NCBI RefSeq assembly: GCF_023100945.1
Contig: NZ_CP064689.1
Span: forward strand, 5,252,001 to 5,316,000
Length of the DNA stretch: 64,000 bases
Direction: 5' to 3'
Source of the DNA: Bradyrhizobium sp. 200
Lineage (GTDB): Bacteria; Pseudomonadota; Alphaproteobacteria; Rhizobiales; Xanthobacteraceae
Shown here: in pieces, positions 56,769-64,000 of the stretch
Position numbering within the stretch: the stretch's first letter is position 1
How the letters are laid out: the number at the start of each line of letters is the position of its first letter
Position numbers and translations under genes: made by a program
Notes under the pieces: model-generated
Databases searched by the model: none
The model's input: only the letters and a program-made list of their open reading frames with translations
What the model was told of the DNA's origin: nothing

Positions 56769-58342
56769 GACAGATGACCTCTCTCGGCAAGGTTTGGAAA
56801 CGGATTCGTCTTCAGCGCCGACATCGCGGCGGCCGGCAATGTGCCGGCTGCGACCAGCGCCGTTGCCTTTGCGAGATCGTCGGCCATATAGCGATCGCCA
56901 CCGAGCGCCGGCACCTGCTCGCGCAACGCGGCAATGACCGCCGCAAGCGCGGGGCTGGTCGTATGCGGCGCGCGCAGGGTGATGCCTTGCGCCGCAACCA
57001 AGAGCTCGATGCCGAGAATGGCGGCAAGATTGTCCGCCATGTCGGACAAGCGGCGCGCCGCGTGCGCGGCCATCGACACATGATCTTCCTGGTTGGCGCT
57101 GGTTGGCGTCGAATCGATCGAGCAGGCTGCAGCGCGCTGCTTGTTCTCGGCATAGAGGGCTGCGGCCGTCACCTCGGCAATCATGAAGCCGGAGTTGAGG
57201 CCGGGATCAGGCGTCAGGAACGGCGGGAGACCAAAGTTCAGCGCGGGGTCGACGAGGGTCGCAATGCGACGCTCGCTGATCGCGCCGATCTCGGATAACG
57301 CCAATGCGATCTGGTCGGCTGCGAATGCAACCGGCTCGGCGTGAAAATTTCCGCCCGAGACGATCTCGCCACTCTCGACCAGCACCAGCGGGTTATCCGT
57401 GACGGCATTGGCCTCGATCGTCAGCGTGCGGGCGGCCTGCGTCAACAGATCGAGCGCCGCGCCGGCCACCTGCGGCTGACAGCGCAGGCAATAGGGATCC
57501 TGCACGCGCTCGTCACCTTCGAGATGCGACATGCGGATGTCGCTGCCTTCCAATAGCGCCGTCAACGCGACGCCGGCCGCAATTTGTCCGTGATGCCCCC
57601 GCAGTTGCTGGATCTCCGGGCGGAACGGAGCTGTCGAAGCCATGGCCGCGTCGACCGACAAGGCGCCTGTCACCAGCGCCGTGCAAGCCAGACCATGGGC
57701 GCGCAGCAAACCGGAAATGGCATAGGCCGTCGAAAACTGCGTACCGTTGATCAAAGCGAGGCCTTCCTTCGGACCGAGGGTGATCGGCGCGAGATTAGCC
57801 GCGGCCAGTGCATCGCGGCCCGGCACAGCCTTGCCGCCGACAAGCGCCTGCCCCTCGCCGATCATAACCGCTGTCATATGCGCAAGCGGCGCCAGATCAC
57901 CGGATGCCCCGACCGATCCCTGCTGCGGCACCAGCGGACAAATGGCCCGCGCCAGCATGGCCTCGAGCAGTTCGATGACCTCGCGGCGCACGCCCGACGC
58001 GCCCCGCCCCAATGAGACGATCTTCAGCGCCATCATCAGGCGAACGATCGGTTCGGGCGTGGGCGGCCCTACCCCGCAGCAATGCGACACAATGAGGTTG
58101 CGCTGGAGCAGCGTCGTCTGATCCGGCGGGATGCGTTTCGACGCCAGTTTTCCGAACCCGGTATTGATGCCGTAAGCCGGAACGTCCGAACGCGCGGCCT
58201 CCGCAACAATGGCCGATGCAGCTTCCACGCGCGGCCAGAATACCGGATCGAGTACGACGTCCGCGCCTGAAAGTACTTGCGCCAGCTCTTCGAGGCTGAC
58301 CGCTCCGGGCGAAACGACAAGGGATGCGTCGTGGTCGCTCAT
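56765..58342 (-). CDS. hutH: Histidine ammonia-lyase
   Basis: A 525-residue HAL. The A146-S147-G148 triad in [15 protein letters not shown] forms the MIO electrophile, and Y57 in [10 protein letters not shown] is the catalytic base. It converts histidine to urocanate and ammonia. The ATG at 58342 overlaps the hutI stop by ATGA; the longer frame upstream is a shadow of hutI. It is slightly longer than usual bacterial HAL by its N-terminal tail. Confidence 0.97.
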   Translation of the reverse strand: MSDHDASLVVSPGAVSLEELAQVLSGADVVLDPVFWPRVEAASAIVAEAARSDVPAYGINTGFGKLASKRIPPDQTTLLQRNLIVSHCCGVGPPTPEPIVRLMMALKIVSLGRGASGVRREVIELLEAMLARAICPLVPQQGSVGASGDLAPLAHMTAVMIGEGQALVGGKAVPGRDALAAANLAPITLGPKEGLALINGTQFSTAYAISGLLRAHGLACTALVTGALSVDAAMASTAPFRPEIQQLRGHHGQIAAGVALTALLEGSDIRMSHLEGDERVQDPYCLRCQPQVAGAALDLLTQAARTLTIEANAVTDNPLVLVESGEIVSGGNFHAEPVAFAADQIALALSEIGAISERRIATLVDPALNFGLPPFLTPDPGLNSGFMIAEVTAAALYAENKQRAAACSIDSTPTSANQEDHVSMAAHAARRLSDMADNLAAILGIELLVAAQGITLRAPHTTSPALAAVIAALREQVPALGGDRYMADDLAKATALVAAGTLPAAAMSALKTNPFPNLAERGHLS

Positions 58343-59553
58343 TGCCCCCTCCACACCCGGCGGTGCAGCGGGTTGAAGCCCATCCGGTAGATCAGCTCGG
58401 CGGGCCGGTCGATATCCCAGATCGCGAGCTCGCACCATTTGCCAGCCTCGAGCGTGCCGGTCTCACCGAGAATGCCCAGTGCACGCGCGCCTTCTCGCGT
58501 CACGCCGGCGAGGCATTCGGCAACATTCATCCGGAACAGCGTTGCGCCCATATTCATGGCCAGCAGAAGCGACGTCAGCGGCGAGCTGCCGGGATTGCAG
58601 TCGGTAGCCAGCGCCATGTTCACGCCGTGGGCACGGAACAGTTCGACCGGTGGCTTCGTCGTCTCGCGAATGAAATAGAACGCGCCCGGCAAGAGCACGG
58701 CTACCGTACCCGCCCGCGCCATCGCCGCGACGCCGGCCTCATCCGTGTGCTCCAGATGATCGGCGGACAAGGCAGAGAATTCAGAAGCGAGCGCCGCTCC
58801 GCCGAGGTTCGATAACTGGTCCGCGTGCAATTTGACCGGTAGTCCGAGCGTCTTTGCCGCACGAAACACCCGCGCCGTTTGATCTTTCGAAAAAGCGATG
58901 CCTTCCATGAAAGCGTCGACTGCATCTGCAAGTCCAGCCTGCGCCACCGCCGGGAGCATCTCGCGGCAAACAAGGTCGATGTATCGATCCTTGTCGCCAT
59001 CGGCTTCGGGCGGCAGTGCATGCGCGCCAAGAAACGTCGTCCGGATGCTGACCGGTCGGCTGCGGGCCACCGCGCGCGCGGCTGATAATTGCCGCATCTC
59101 GGTTTCCGTATTCAGCCCGTAGCCGGATTTGATTTCGACCGTCGTCACGCCCTCGCCGATCAGGGCGTCGAGCCGCGGCAGCGCGCCGGCAACGAGTTCA
59201 GCCTCACTGGAGCCCCGCGTCGCCGCGACTGTCGAAACAATGCCGCCGCCCGCACGCGCGATCTCTTCGTAGCTTGCGCCCTGCAGCCGCAGCTCGAACT
59301 CGTGGGCGCGGTTTCCGCCGAAAACCAAATGGGTATGACAATCGATCAGTCCTGGCGTGATCCACCGCCCGCTACAATCGATCCGTTCGGCCGCATCGGC
59401 GTCAGATGGAAAGTCGGACCGGCTGCCTGCAAAGGCGATGCGGCCATCCCGCGCGGCTATCACGCCACGCTCAATCACGCCGAGGTCGGGCAGATCACCC
59501 CGCACGGTGGCGAGCCGGCCATTATGCCAGATTCGATCGAAGCGTTCGGCCAT
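58339..59553 (-). CDS. hutI: Imidazolonepropionase
   Basis: A 404-residue amidohydrolase with H73-T-H75 in [19 protein letters not shown], and [11 protein letters not shown] and DHLEHTDE as further metal and substrate residues. It opens imidazolonepropionate to N-formimidoylglutamate. GAGGGAA precedes the ATG at 59553. It is the first gene of the hutIHU run and diverges from hutF, sharing a promoter region with a HutC-type operator. Confidence 0.97.
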   Translation of the reverse strand: MAERFDRIWHNGRLATVRGDLPDLGVIERGVIAARDGRIAFAGSRSDFPSDADAAERIDCSGRWITPGLIDCHTHLVFGGNRAHEFELRLQGASYEEIARAGGGIVSTVAATRGSSEAELVAGALPRLDALIGEGVTTVEIKSGYGLNTETEMRQLSAARAVARSRPVSIRTTFLGAHALPPEADGDKDRYIDLVCREMLPAVAQAGLADAVDAFMEGIAFSKDQTARVFRAAKTLGLPVKLHADQLSNLGGAALASEFSALSADHLEHTDEAGVAAMARAGTVAVLLPGAFYFIRETTKPPVELFRAHGVNMALATDCNPGSSPLTSLLLAMNMGATLFRMNVAECLAGVTREGARALGILGETGTLEAGKWCELAIWDIDRPAELIYRMGFNPLHRRVWRGQ

Positions 59554-59579
59554 GCAGCATTTCCCTCAAGGGCGAAAAC

Positions 59580-59610
59580 TTGACGGGGGTATCAATATGT
59601 CTATACATAT
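59580..59610. promoter_or_regulatory. hutF promoter with overlapping HutC-type operator
   Basis: ATATGT-CTAT-ACATAT (59595-59610) is a perfect 6-4-6 palindrome containing GTCTATAC (59599-59606), which fits the HutC subfamily consensus GTNTANAC. A plus-strand promoter, TTGACG (59580-59585) and TATACA (59602-59607) with 16-base spacing, overlaps it, so bound HutC would occlude transcription of hutF and probably of hutI. Confidence 0.8.
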
Positions 59611-59646
59611 TCCCGTGTTGGTGTTCTGTCCACCCGGTTTGGAAAC

Positions 59647-61005
59647 ATGTCCACTCTGCATTTCGGATTAGCGCTGCTTCCCTTCGGCTGGGCAGACGAT
59701 GTGCAGGTGGTTGTGACCGGTGGAACCATCACGAAGGTGACGGCCGGCGTGGCGCCGGAAGCCGACGATGAACGCCACCAACTGGCGATCCCGGGAATAG
59801 CGAGCCTGCATAGTCACGCGTTCCAGCGCGGCATGGCCGGTCTCGCCGAAACACGCGGCAACACCGCGGATACGTTCTGGACATGGCGCGAGACGATGTA
59901 CCGTTTCGCGCTGGAAATGACTCCCGAAGACACCGAAGCCGTCGCAACGCTGCTCTATGTCGAGATGCTCGAACAAGGCTATACGCGCGTCGGGGAATTC
60001 CACTATCTCCATCATGACCACGATGGCTCGCTTTATGCCAATCCTGCCGAGATGGCGACGCGAATTGCGCGCGCCGCCGAGGTCACCGGTATCGGGCTTA
60101 CGCTGCTGCCGAGTTTTTACGCGCACGGCTCCTTCGGCGGGGCCGCACCGCATGCCGGCCAGCGCCGGTTCATCTGCTCGGTCGACCAGTTTGCCAAGCT
60201 GATTGCCGCGACGGAGGTGGCCGTCCGCGAATTGCCCGGAGCCAACGTCGGTATCGCTCCGCACAGCCTGCGGGCCGTGACGCCGGACGAATTGGCGGCC
60301 ATCGTAGCACTGGCCGAAGGCAGGCCGATTCATATCCACGCCGCCGAACAGATCAGGGAAGTCGAGGAATGCATCGCCTGGTCGGGCCGGCGGCCGGTTG
60401 AGTGGCTGCTCGAACATGCGCCCGTCGACCGGCGCTGGTGCCTGATCCATGCGACCCACACCACCGCGACGGAGATCGCCGCACTTGCCGGGAGCGGCGC
60501 CGTCGCAGGCCTCTGCCCGATTACAGAAGCGAGCCTCGGCGACGGCATTTTTCCGACGCGCGAATTCCTTGACGCCGGCGGCCGGCTCGGCGTCGGCACA
60601 GACTCCAATGTGTTGGTCGGCGTCGCCGACGAACTGCGTCAGCTCGAATATGGCCAGCGGTTAAAGCACCGGGAGCGCAACGTGTTGTCCGGCGGCCCCG
60701 GCATTTCGACCGGCCGCGCGTTGTTCGACACTGCACTGGCCGGCGGCGCCCAGGCGCTCGCGCAGCCGATCGCCGGGCTGCAAGCAGGTGCACGCGCCGA
60801 TATCGTGACCCTCGACACCACGCATCCCTCGCTCGCCGGTCGCAGCCGGGATACCGTCCTCGACGGCTGGATTTTTGCAGCGCGCTCGGGCGCCGTCGCA
60901 TGTGTATGGGCGGGCGGAAACAAGGTCGTCGAGAATGGACGCCACCGGCTTCGCCAAGAAGCGCGCGACGCCTTCAACTCAACCATACGAAGGCTCGTGG
61001 CATGA
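59647..61005 (+). CDS. hutF: Formimidoylglutamate deiminase
   Basis: A 452-residue deiminase of the amidohydrolase superfamily with H55-S-H57 in SLHSHAFQRG, followed by TFWTWRETMYRF, HYLHHDHDGS and VGTDSNV. It removes the imino group of N-formimidoylglutamate as ammonia, giving N-formylglutamate, which a HutG deformylase would split. HutG is not in the window. The stop overlaps the hutC start. The alternative, guanine deaminase, is excluded by the FWTWRE motif and the hut context. Confidence 0.96.
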   Translation: MSTLHFGLALLPFGWADDVQVVVTGGTITKVTAGVAPEADDERHQLAIPGIASLHSHAFQRGMAGLAETRGNTADTFWTWRETMYRFALEMTPEDTEAVATLLYVEMLEQGYTRVGEFHYLHHDHDGSLYANPAEMATRIARAAEVTGIGLTLLPSFYAHGSFGGAAPHAGQRRFICSVDQFAKLIAATEVAVRELPGANVGIAPHSLRAVTPDELAAIVALAEGRPIHIHAAEQIREVEECIAWSGRRPVEWLLEHAPVDRRWCLIHATHTTATEIAALAGSGAVAGLCPITEASLGDGIFPTREFLDAGGRLGVGTDSNVLVGVADELRQLEYGQRLKHRERNVLSGGPGISTGRALFDTALAGGAQALAQPIAGLQAGARADIVTLDTTHPSLAGRSRDTVLDGWIFAARSGAVACVWAGGNKVVENGRHRLRQEARDAFNSTIRRLVA

Positions 61006-61745
61006 GCCTCTCGATCGATCGCGACAAATTCCAGGCAGCCGACAAGCCGACGCTGTACAAGCAGATCCGGCTCGACATCGAGCGCCACATCCTGACCGGC
61101 GAATGGCCGCCGGGTCATCGCATCCCGTTCGAGCACCAACTGATGACGCGCTATGGCTGCTCGCGAATGACCGTGAGCAAGGCGCTCTCGGAACTGGCGC
61201 AAGCCGATCTCATCGAGCGGCGGCGGCGGGCCGGCACATTTGTGCGCCGTCCCAAATTCCTGTCAGCAGTCCTGACGATTCCGGACATCCGCGCAGAAAT
61301 CACCGCGCTCGGCCGCAGCTATGGCTATCAGTTGATCCGGTGCGCGCGCCGGGCGGCCAACACCGCCGACCGTACCCGTCTCGGGGTACGGAAAGCCGGC
61401 AAGGTGATCGCAATCTCATGCCGCCACAGCGCCGACGGCGTGCCGTTTGCGATCGAGGACAGGCTCATCAATCTCGACGCGGTGCCCGAAGCCGCCACGG
61501 CGGATTTTGCGATCGAACCGCCGGGCACATGGCTGCTCCACCATGTCCCATGGACGGAGGCCGAACATTCGATCAGCGCGATCGTGGCTGACGAGCAAAC
61601 CGCAACGGCACTGGATACTGCGATCGGCGCACCCTGCCTCGTGATCGACCGCCATACCTGGCGCAGCGCACGGACGCTGACTGCCGTGCGCCTCATCTAT
61701 CCGGGCGAGTCCCACAAACTGGTTGCCCGCTTCAATGGCGGCTGA
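61002..61745 (+). CDS. hutC: Histidine utilisation repressor HutC (GntR family)
   Basis: A 247-residue GntR/HutC-type regulator. The N-terminal winged helix (YKQIRLDIERHILTGEW, then TRYGCSRMTVSKALSELAQ) is followed by a UTRA effector domain, which in HutC binds urocanate. The ATG overlaps the hutF stop by ATGA. It would repress the divergent hut genes through the palindrome at 59595 until urocanate accumulates. Confidence 0.95.
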   Translation: MSLSIDRDKFQAADKPTLYKQIRLDIERHILTGEWPPGHRIPFEHQLMTRYGCSRMTVSKALSELAQADLIERRRRAGTFVRRPKFLSAVLTIPDIRAEITALGRSYGYQLIRCARRAANTADRTRLGVRKAGKVIAISCRHSADGVPFAIEDRLINLDAVPEAATADFAIEPPGTWLLHHVPWTEAEHSISAIVADEQTATALDTAIGAPCLVIDRHTWRSARTLTAVRLIYPGESHKLVARFNGG

Positions 61746-61756
61746 GGGGGATATCG

Positions 61757-61828
61757 ATGCAAATGGAAGTCGGCACAATTTATGCAGCAGTTGATGCAGA
61801 AGTAGGACGAACAGGACGCAATCCATAA
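61757..61828 (+). CDS. Possible 23-codon leader ORF between hutC and the ABC receptor gene
   Basis: An ATG with GAGGGGG seven bases upstream opens a 23-codon frame ending in TAA just before the receptor gene. It has no run of His codons or known leader features. The strong ribosome-binding sequence is the only support; it may be a chance frame. Confidence 0.25.
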   Translation: MQMEVGTIYAAVDAEVGRTGRNP

Positions 61829-61849
61829 ACCGACAGAGGGAAGACAATC

Positions 61850-62794
61850 ATGTTTAGTTCTAGAATATTCGCCGCAACCGCCGCTCTCCTGGTGTCCGCG
61901 CCAGCCGTCGCACAAGACGTGAAGGTCGCCATCGGCATTTCGGGATGGACCGGCTTTGCGCCGCTCACGCTCGCAAACCAAGCTGGCATTTTCAAGAAGA
62001 ACGGGCTCGATGTGACGATCAAGAAAATCCCGCAGAAGGACCGCCACCTGGCCGTTGCATCAGGCGACATCCAGTGTGCGGCAACCACGGTCGAAACCTG
62101 GATTTCCTGGAATGCCAACGGCGTTGCGACCAAGCAGATCTTCCAGCTCGACAAGAGCTATGGCGCGGACGGCATGGCTACGCGAAACGATGTCGCATCG
62201 ATCAAGGATCTGAAGGGCAAGACGGTCGCCGCGTCCGCGCCCGGCACCGCCCCCTACTTCACCCTGGCCTGGATGCTCAAGAAGAACGGTCTCACGGTCA
62301 AGGACGTGACCGTGGTGAACCTGGAGCCAGCCGCGGCCGCGCAGGCATTCGTGGCCGGCCAGAACGATGCAGCCATGACGTATGAGCCCTACCTCTCGAC
62401 GGTGCGCGCAGCACCCGACAAGGGCAAGATCATCGCCACCACGCTCGATTACCCGATGATCATGGACACGTTCGGCTGCACGCCGAAATTCCTGACCGAA
62501 AACCCGAAAGCCGCGAAAGCGCTCGCTGACAGCTATTTCGAGGCTGTCGCTTTGATCGAAAAGGACCAGGCCAAATCCTATGAGATCATGGGCTCCGACG
62601 TGAAGCAGTCCGGCGAGCAGTTCGGCAACTCGGCAAAATATCTGCGCTGGCAGGACAAGGCCGCGAACCAGAAGTTCTTCGCGGGCGAGTTCCAGGCGTT
62701 TACAAAGGAAGCCGCAGAGCTGTTGCTCGAAATCGGCATCATCAAATCGATTCCGAAGACCGACGACCTCGTTGACACGAGCTTCATCAAGTAG
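61850..62794 (+). CDS. ABC transporter substrate-binding protein (NMT1/TauA/SsuA-like)
   Basis: A 314-residue receptor; GAGGGAAG precedes the ATG. Signal MFSSRIFAATAALLVSAPAVA; mature VKVAIGISGWTGFAPLTLANQAGIFKKNGLDV (in shorter blocks: GISGWTGFAPL, LANQAGIFKKNGLDV) is typical of the taurine/sulfonate and thiamine-precursor receptors. It follows hutC by about 100 bases and leads a three-gene transporter. A histidine, urocanate or related imidazole substrate is likely from position (inference). Confidence 0.93.
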   Translation: MFSSRIFAATAALLVSAPAVAQDVKVAIGISGWTGFAPLTLANQAGIFKKNGLDVTIKKIPQKDRHLAVASGDIQCAATTVETWISWNANGVATKQIFQLDKSYGADGMATRNDVASIKDLKGKTVAASAPGTAPYFTLAWMLKKNGLTVKDVTVVNLEPAAAAQAFVAGQNDAAMTYEPYLSTVRAAPDKGKIIATTLDYPMIMDTFGCTPKFLTENPKAAKALADSYFEAVALIEKDQAKSYEIMGSDVKQSGEQFGNSAKYLRWQDKAANQKFFAGEFQAFTKEAAELLLEIGIIKSIPKTDDLVDTSFIK

Positions 62795-62821
62795 GTTCGT
62801 TCGGCGCCGCGCCGGTCCCGC

Positions 62822-62843
62822 TTCCGCACCTGTGGATGCGGGG
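62822..62843 (+). promoter_or_regulatory. Hairpin between receptor and permease genes
   Basis: TTCCGCA and TGCGGGG pair over seven positions (two G-U) around an 8-base loop. It lies in the 91-base gap between the receptor and permease, the same position as the livJ-livH hairpin, and could make the receptor mRNA more stable. No T-run follows it. Confidence 0.4.
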
Positions 62844-62885
62844 CCGTCCGCGATCGGCGCACCGATTTGAGGAACACGCCCTGTG

Positions 62886-63659
62886 ATGCGTCCCCTGGAT
62901 CCCGTGACATCGAAGCAACGCGCAGTCTACGGCTTTGCGTTCTTCGTTCTGTTCGTTGCCCTGTGGGCGTGGGCGACTTTCGGCGGCTACGTGTCGAAAA
63001 CGTTTCTCGCCAACCCGCTGACCATGCTGCAGGAGGGCTTTGAACTCCTGACCAAGCACGGTTTCCTGTTCGACATCGGCATGACAATCTGGCGGGTTGT
63101 CGGCGGCTTTGCGCTGGCGGCTGTCATCGCAGTGCCGCTCGGCGTTCTGATGGGCGCCTACAAGCCGATCGAGGCGTTTCTCGAGCCGTTCGTCTCGTTC
63201 GCCCGATACCTGCCGGCCTCGGCCTTCATCCCGCTGTTGATCCTGTGGGCCGGCATCGGCGAACTGCAGAAGCTGCTGGTCATTTTCATTGGCTCGGTGT
63301 TCCAGATCATCCTGATGATTGCCGTGAACGTTGGGAATACAAGGCGCGACCTCGTTGAGGCCGCCTACACGCTGGGCGCCGGCGACAGCGGCATCATCCG
63401 CCGCGTGCTGCTGCCCTCCTCCGCGCCCGAGATCGCGGAAATCCTTCGGCTCGTCCTGGGTTGGGCGTGGACCTATGTTATCGTCGCCGAACTGATCGGT
63501 TCATCGTCGGGCATCGGCCACATGATCACCGACAGCCAGGCGCTGCTCAACACCGGCCAGATCATCTTCGGCATCATCGTCATCGGGCTGATCGGGCTGG
63601 TGTCGGACTTCCTGTTCAAGGCCTTCAACGCCTGGCTGTTTCCGTGGAGATTAGCGTGA
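62886..63659 (+). CDS. ABC transporter permease (TauC/SsuC-like)
   Basis: A 257-residue permease with about six hydrophobic segments, MTIWRVVGGFALAAVIAVPLG, and the EAA loop EAAYTLGAGDSGIIRRVLLPSSAPEI of the TauC/SsuC family. The ATG at 62886 is one codon after an in-frame GTG. Its stop overlaps the ATPase start (GTGA). It pairs with the receptor upstream. Confidence 0.94.
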   Translation: MRPLDPVTSKQRAVYGFAFFVLFVALWAWATFGGYVSKTFLANPLTMLQEGFELLTKHGFLFDIGMTIWRVVGGFALAAVIAVPLGVLMGAYKPIEAFLEPFVSFARYLPASAFIPLLILWAGIGELQKLLVIFIGSVFQIILMIAVNVGNTRRDLVEAAYTLGAGDSGIIRRVLLPSSAPEIAEILRLVLGWAWTYVIVAELIGSSSGIGHMITDSQALLNTGQIIFGIIVIGLIGLVSDFLFKAFNAWLFPWRLA

Positions 63660-64000
63660 CCACGCTGAAGATTGATCAGGTCGCCCGCACCTTCCCAGCG
63701 CGCCAGGGCAATGCGCCGACGCGGGCGCTGGAGCCGACCAATCTTGACGTCGGCAACAACGACTTCGTCACCATCCTCGGCCCGTCGGGCTGCGGAAAAT
63801 CCACGCTGCTCCGCATCATCGCCGGCCTTGACCGGCCGACAAGCGGCCGCGTCGTTCTGGACGGGCAAGAGGTCACGGGACCCGGCGCGGATCGCGGCAT
63901 GGTGTTTCAATCCTACACGCTGTTCCCGTGGCTGACGGTGCGCGAAAACATCGCGTTCGGTCTGCGCGAGCGTGGGATATCCGAGGCGGATCGCAGCAAG
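63656..64000 (+). CDS. ABC transporter ATP-binding protein (TauB/SsuB-like, partial, cut by window end)
   Basis: The first 115 codons of an ATPase with Walker A GPSGCGKST and the Q-loop MVFQSYTLFPWLTVRENI. The start is a GTG whose bases overlap the permease stop as GTGA. The signature and Walker B lie beyond the window. It completes the transporter beside hutC. Confidence 0.93.
   Translation, partial: MTTLKIDQVARTFPARQGNAPTRALEPTNLDVGNNDFVTILGPSGCGKSTLLRIIAGLDRPTSGRVVLDGQEVTGPGADRGMVFQSYTLFPWLTVRENIAFGLRERGISEADRSK

Overview
The window is GC-rich, densely packed bacterial DNA with short intergenic gaps, many 4-base ATGA start/stop overlaps and long antisense open frames. The gene set (molybdenum hydroxylase, hydantoinase, TRAP and peptide-type ABC operons, and a histidine route using HutF) and the base composition suggest an alphaproteobacterium, probably a Bradyrhizobium relative. 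That placement is inference; the window has no rRNA or marker gene. No tRNA, rRNA, insertion sequence, integrase, phage gene or CRISPR array was seen. Nearly every gene is transport or catabolism of small nitrogen compounds, so this is a catabolic island dedicated to opening and hydrolysing C-N bonds.

Region 1 (1-10033): one long minus-strand run encodes an amidohydrolase, a three-gene xanthine-dehydrogenase-type molybdenum hydroxylase whose iron-sulfur subunit is fused to a CoxG-like domain, and a branched-chain-type ABC transporter (livJ-H-M-G; G is cut by the window edge). A divergent MarR regulator and a perfect 8-4-8 palindrome sit at its head. The likely theme is import, hydroxylation and hydrolysis of an N-heterocycle. 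Region 2 (10106-20086, minus): a dihydropyrimidinase/hydantoinase, an epimerase, an SDR dehydrogenase, a flavoprotein monooxygenase and a complete peptide-type ABC transporter with a fused double ATPase. Region 3 (20293-26234): a hydantoin racemase (+), a flavin reductase and a D-carbamoylase (-), then a plus-strand operon resembling the URC uracil-degradation set: a GTP-cyclohydrolase-II-like URC1, a DUF1688 URC4 and an unusual uracil phosphoribosyltransferase homologue.

Region 4 (26257-41338, minus): about 15 co-directional genes encoding a peptide-type ABC transporter, two amidohydrolases, an extra peptide-type binding protein, a PuuE-like deacetylase, a polar amino-acid ABC transporter with two binding proteins, and a second D-carbamoylase. 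A divergent LysR regulator (41488) has a T-N11-A palindrome touching its start codon. Region 5 (42424-55027, minus): a GMC oxidoreductase with another orphan peptide-type binding protein, a nicotinamidase beside a remnant of a hyuA-like gene, a hyuA-hyuB-dctPQM operon (two-subunit hydantoinase plus TRAP transporter), and a PLP enzyme of the Cys/Met gamma family.

Region 6 (55098-64000): the histidine-utilisation cluster. hutI-hutH-hutU run on the minus strand; hutF-hutC diverge on the plus strand from a shared promoter region holding a HutC-type operator. A TauABC/SsuABC-type ABC transporter follows hutC, and its ATPase is cut by the window end. Working hypothesis: several transport systems bring in hydantoins, pyrimidines and related cyclic ureides or amides, and redundant amidohydrolases, carbamoylases, racemase and hydroxylases convert them to amino acids and ammonia. 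The most unusual parts are the URC-like operon with its altered phosphoribosyltransferase, the CoxS-CoxG fusion hydroxylase operon, and the surplus of binding proteins per transporter.
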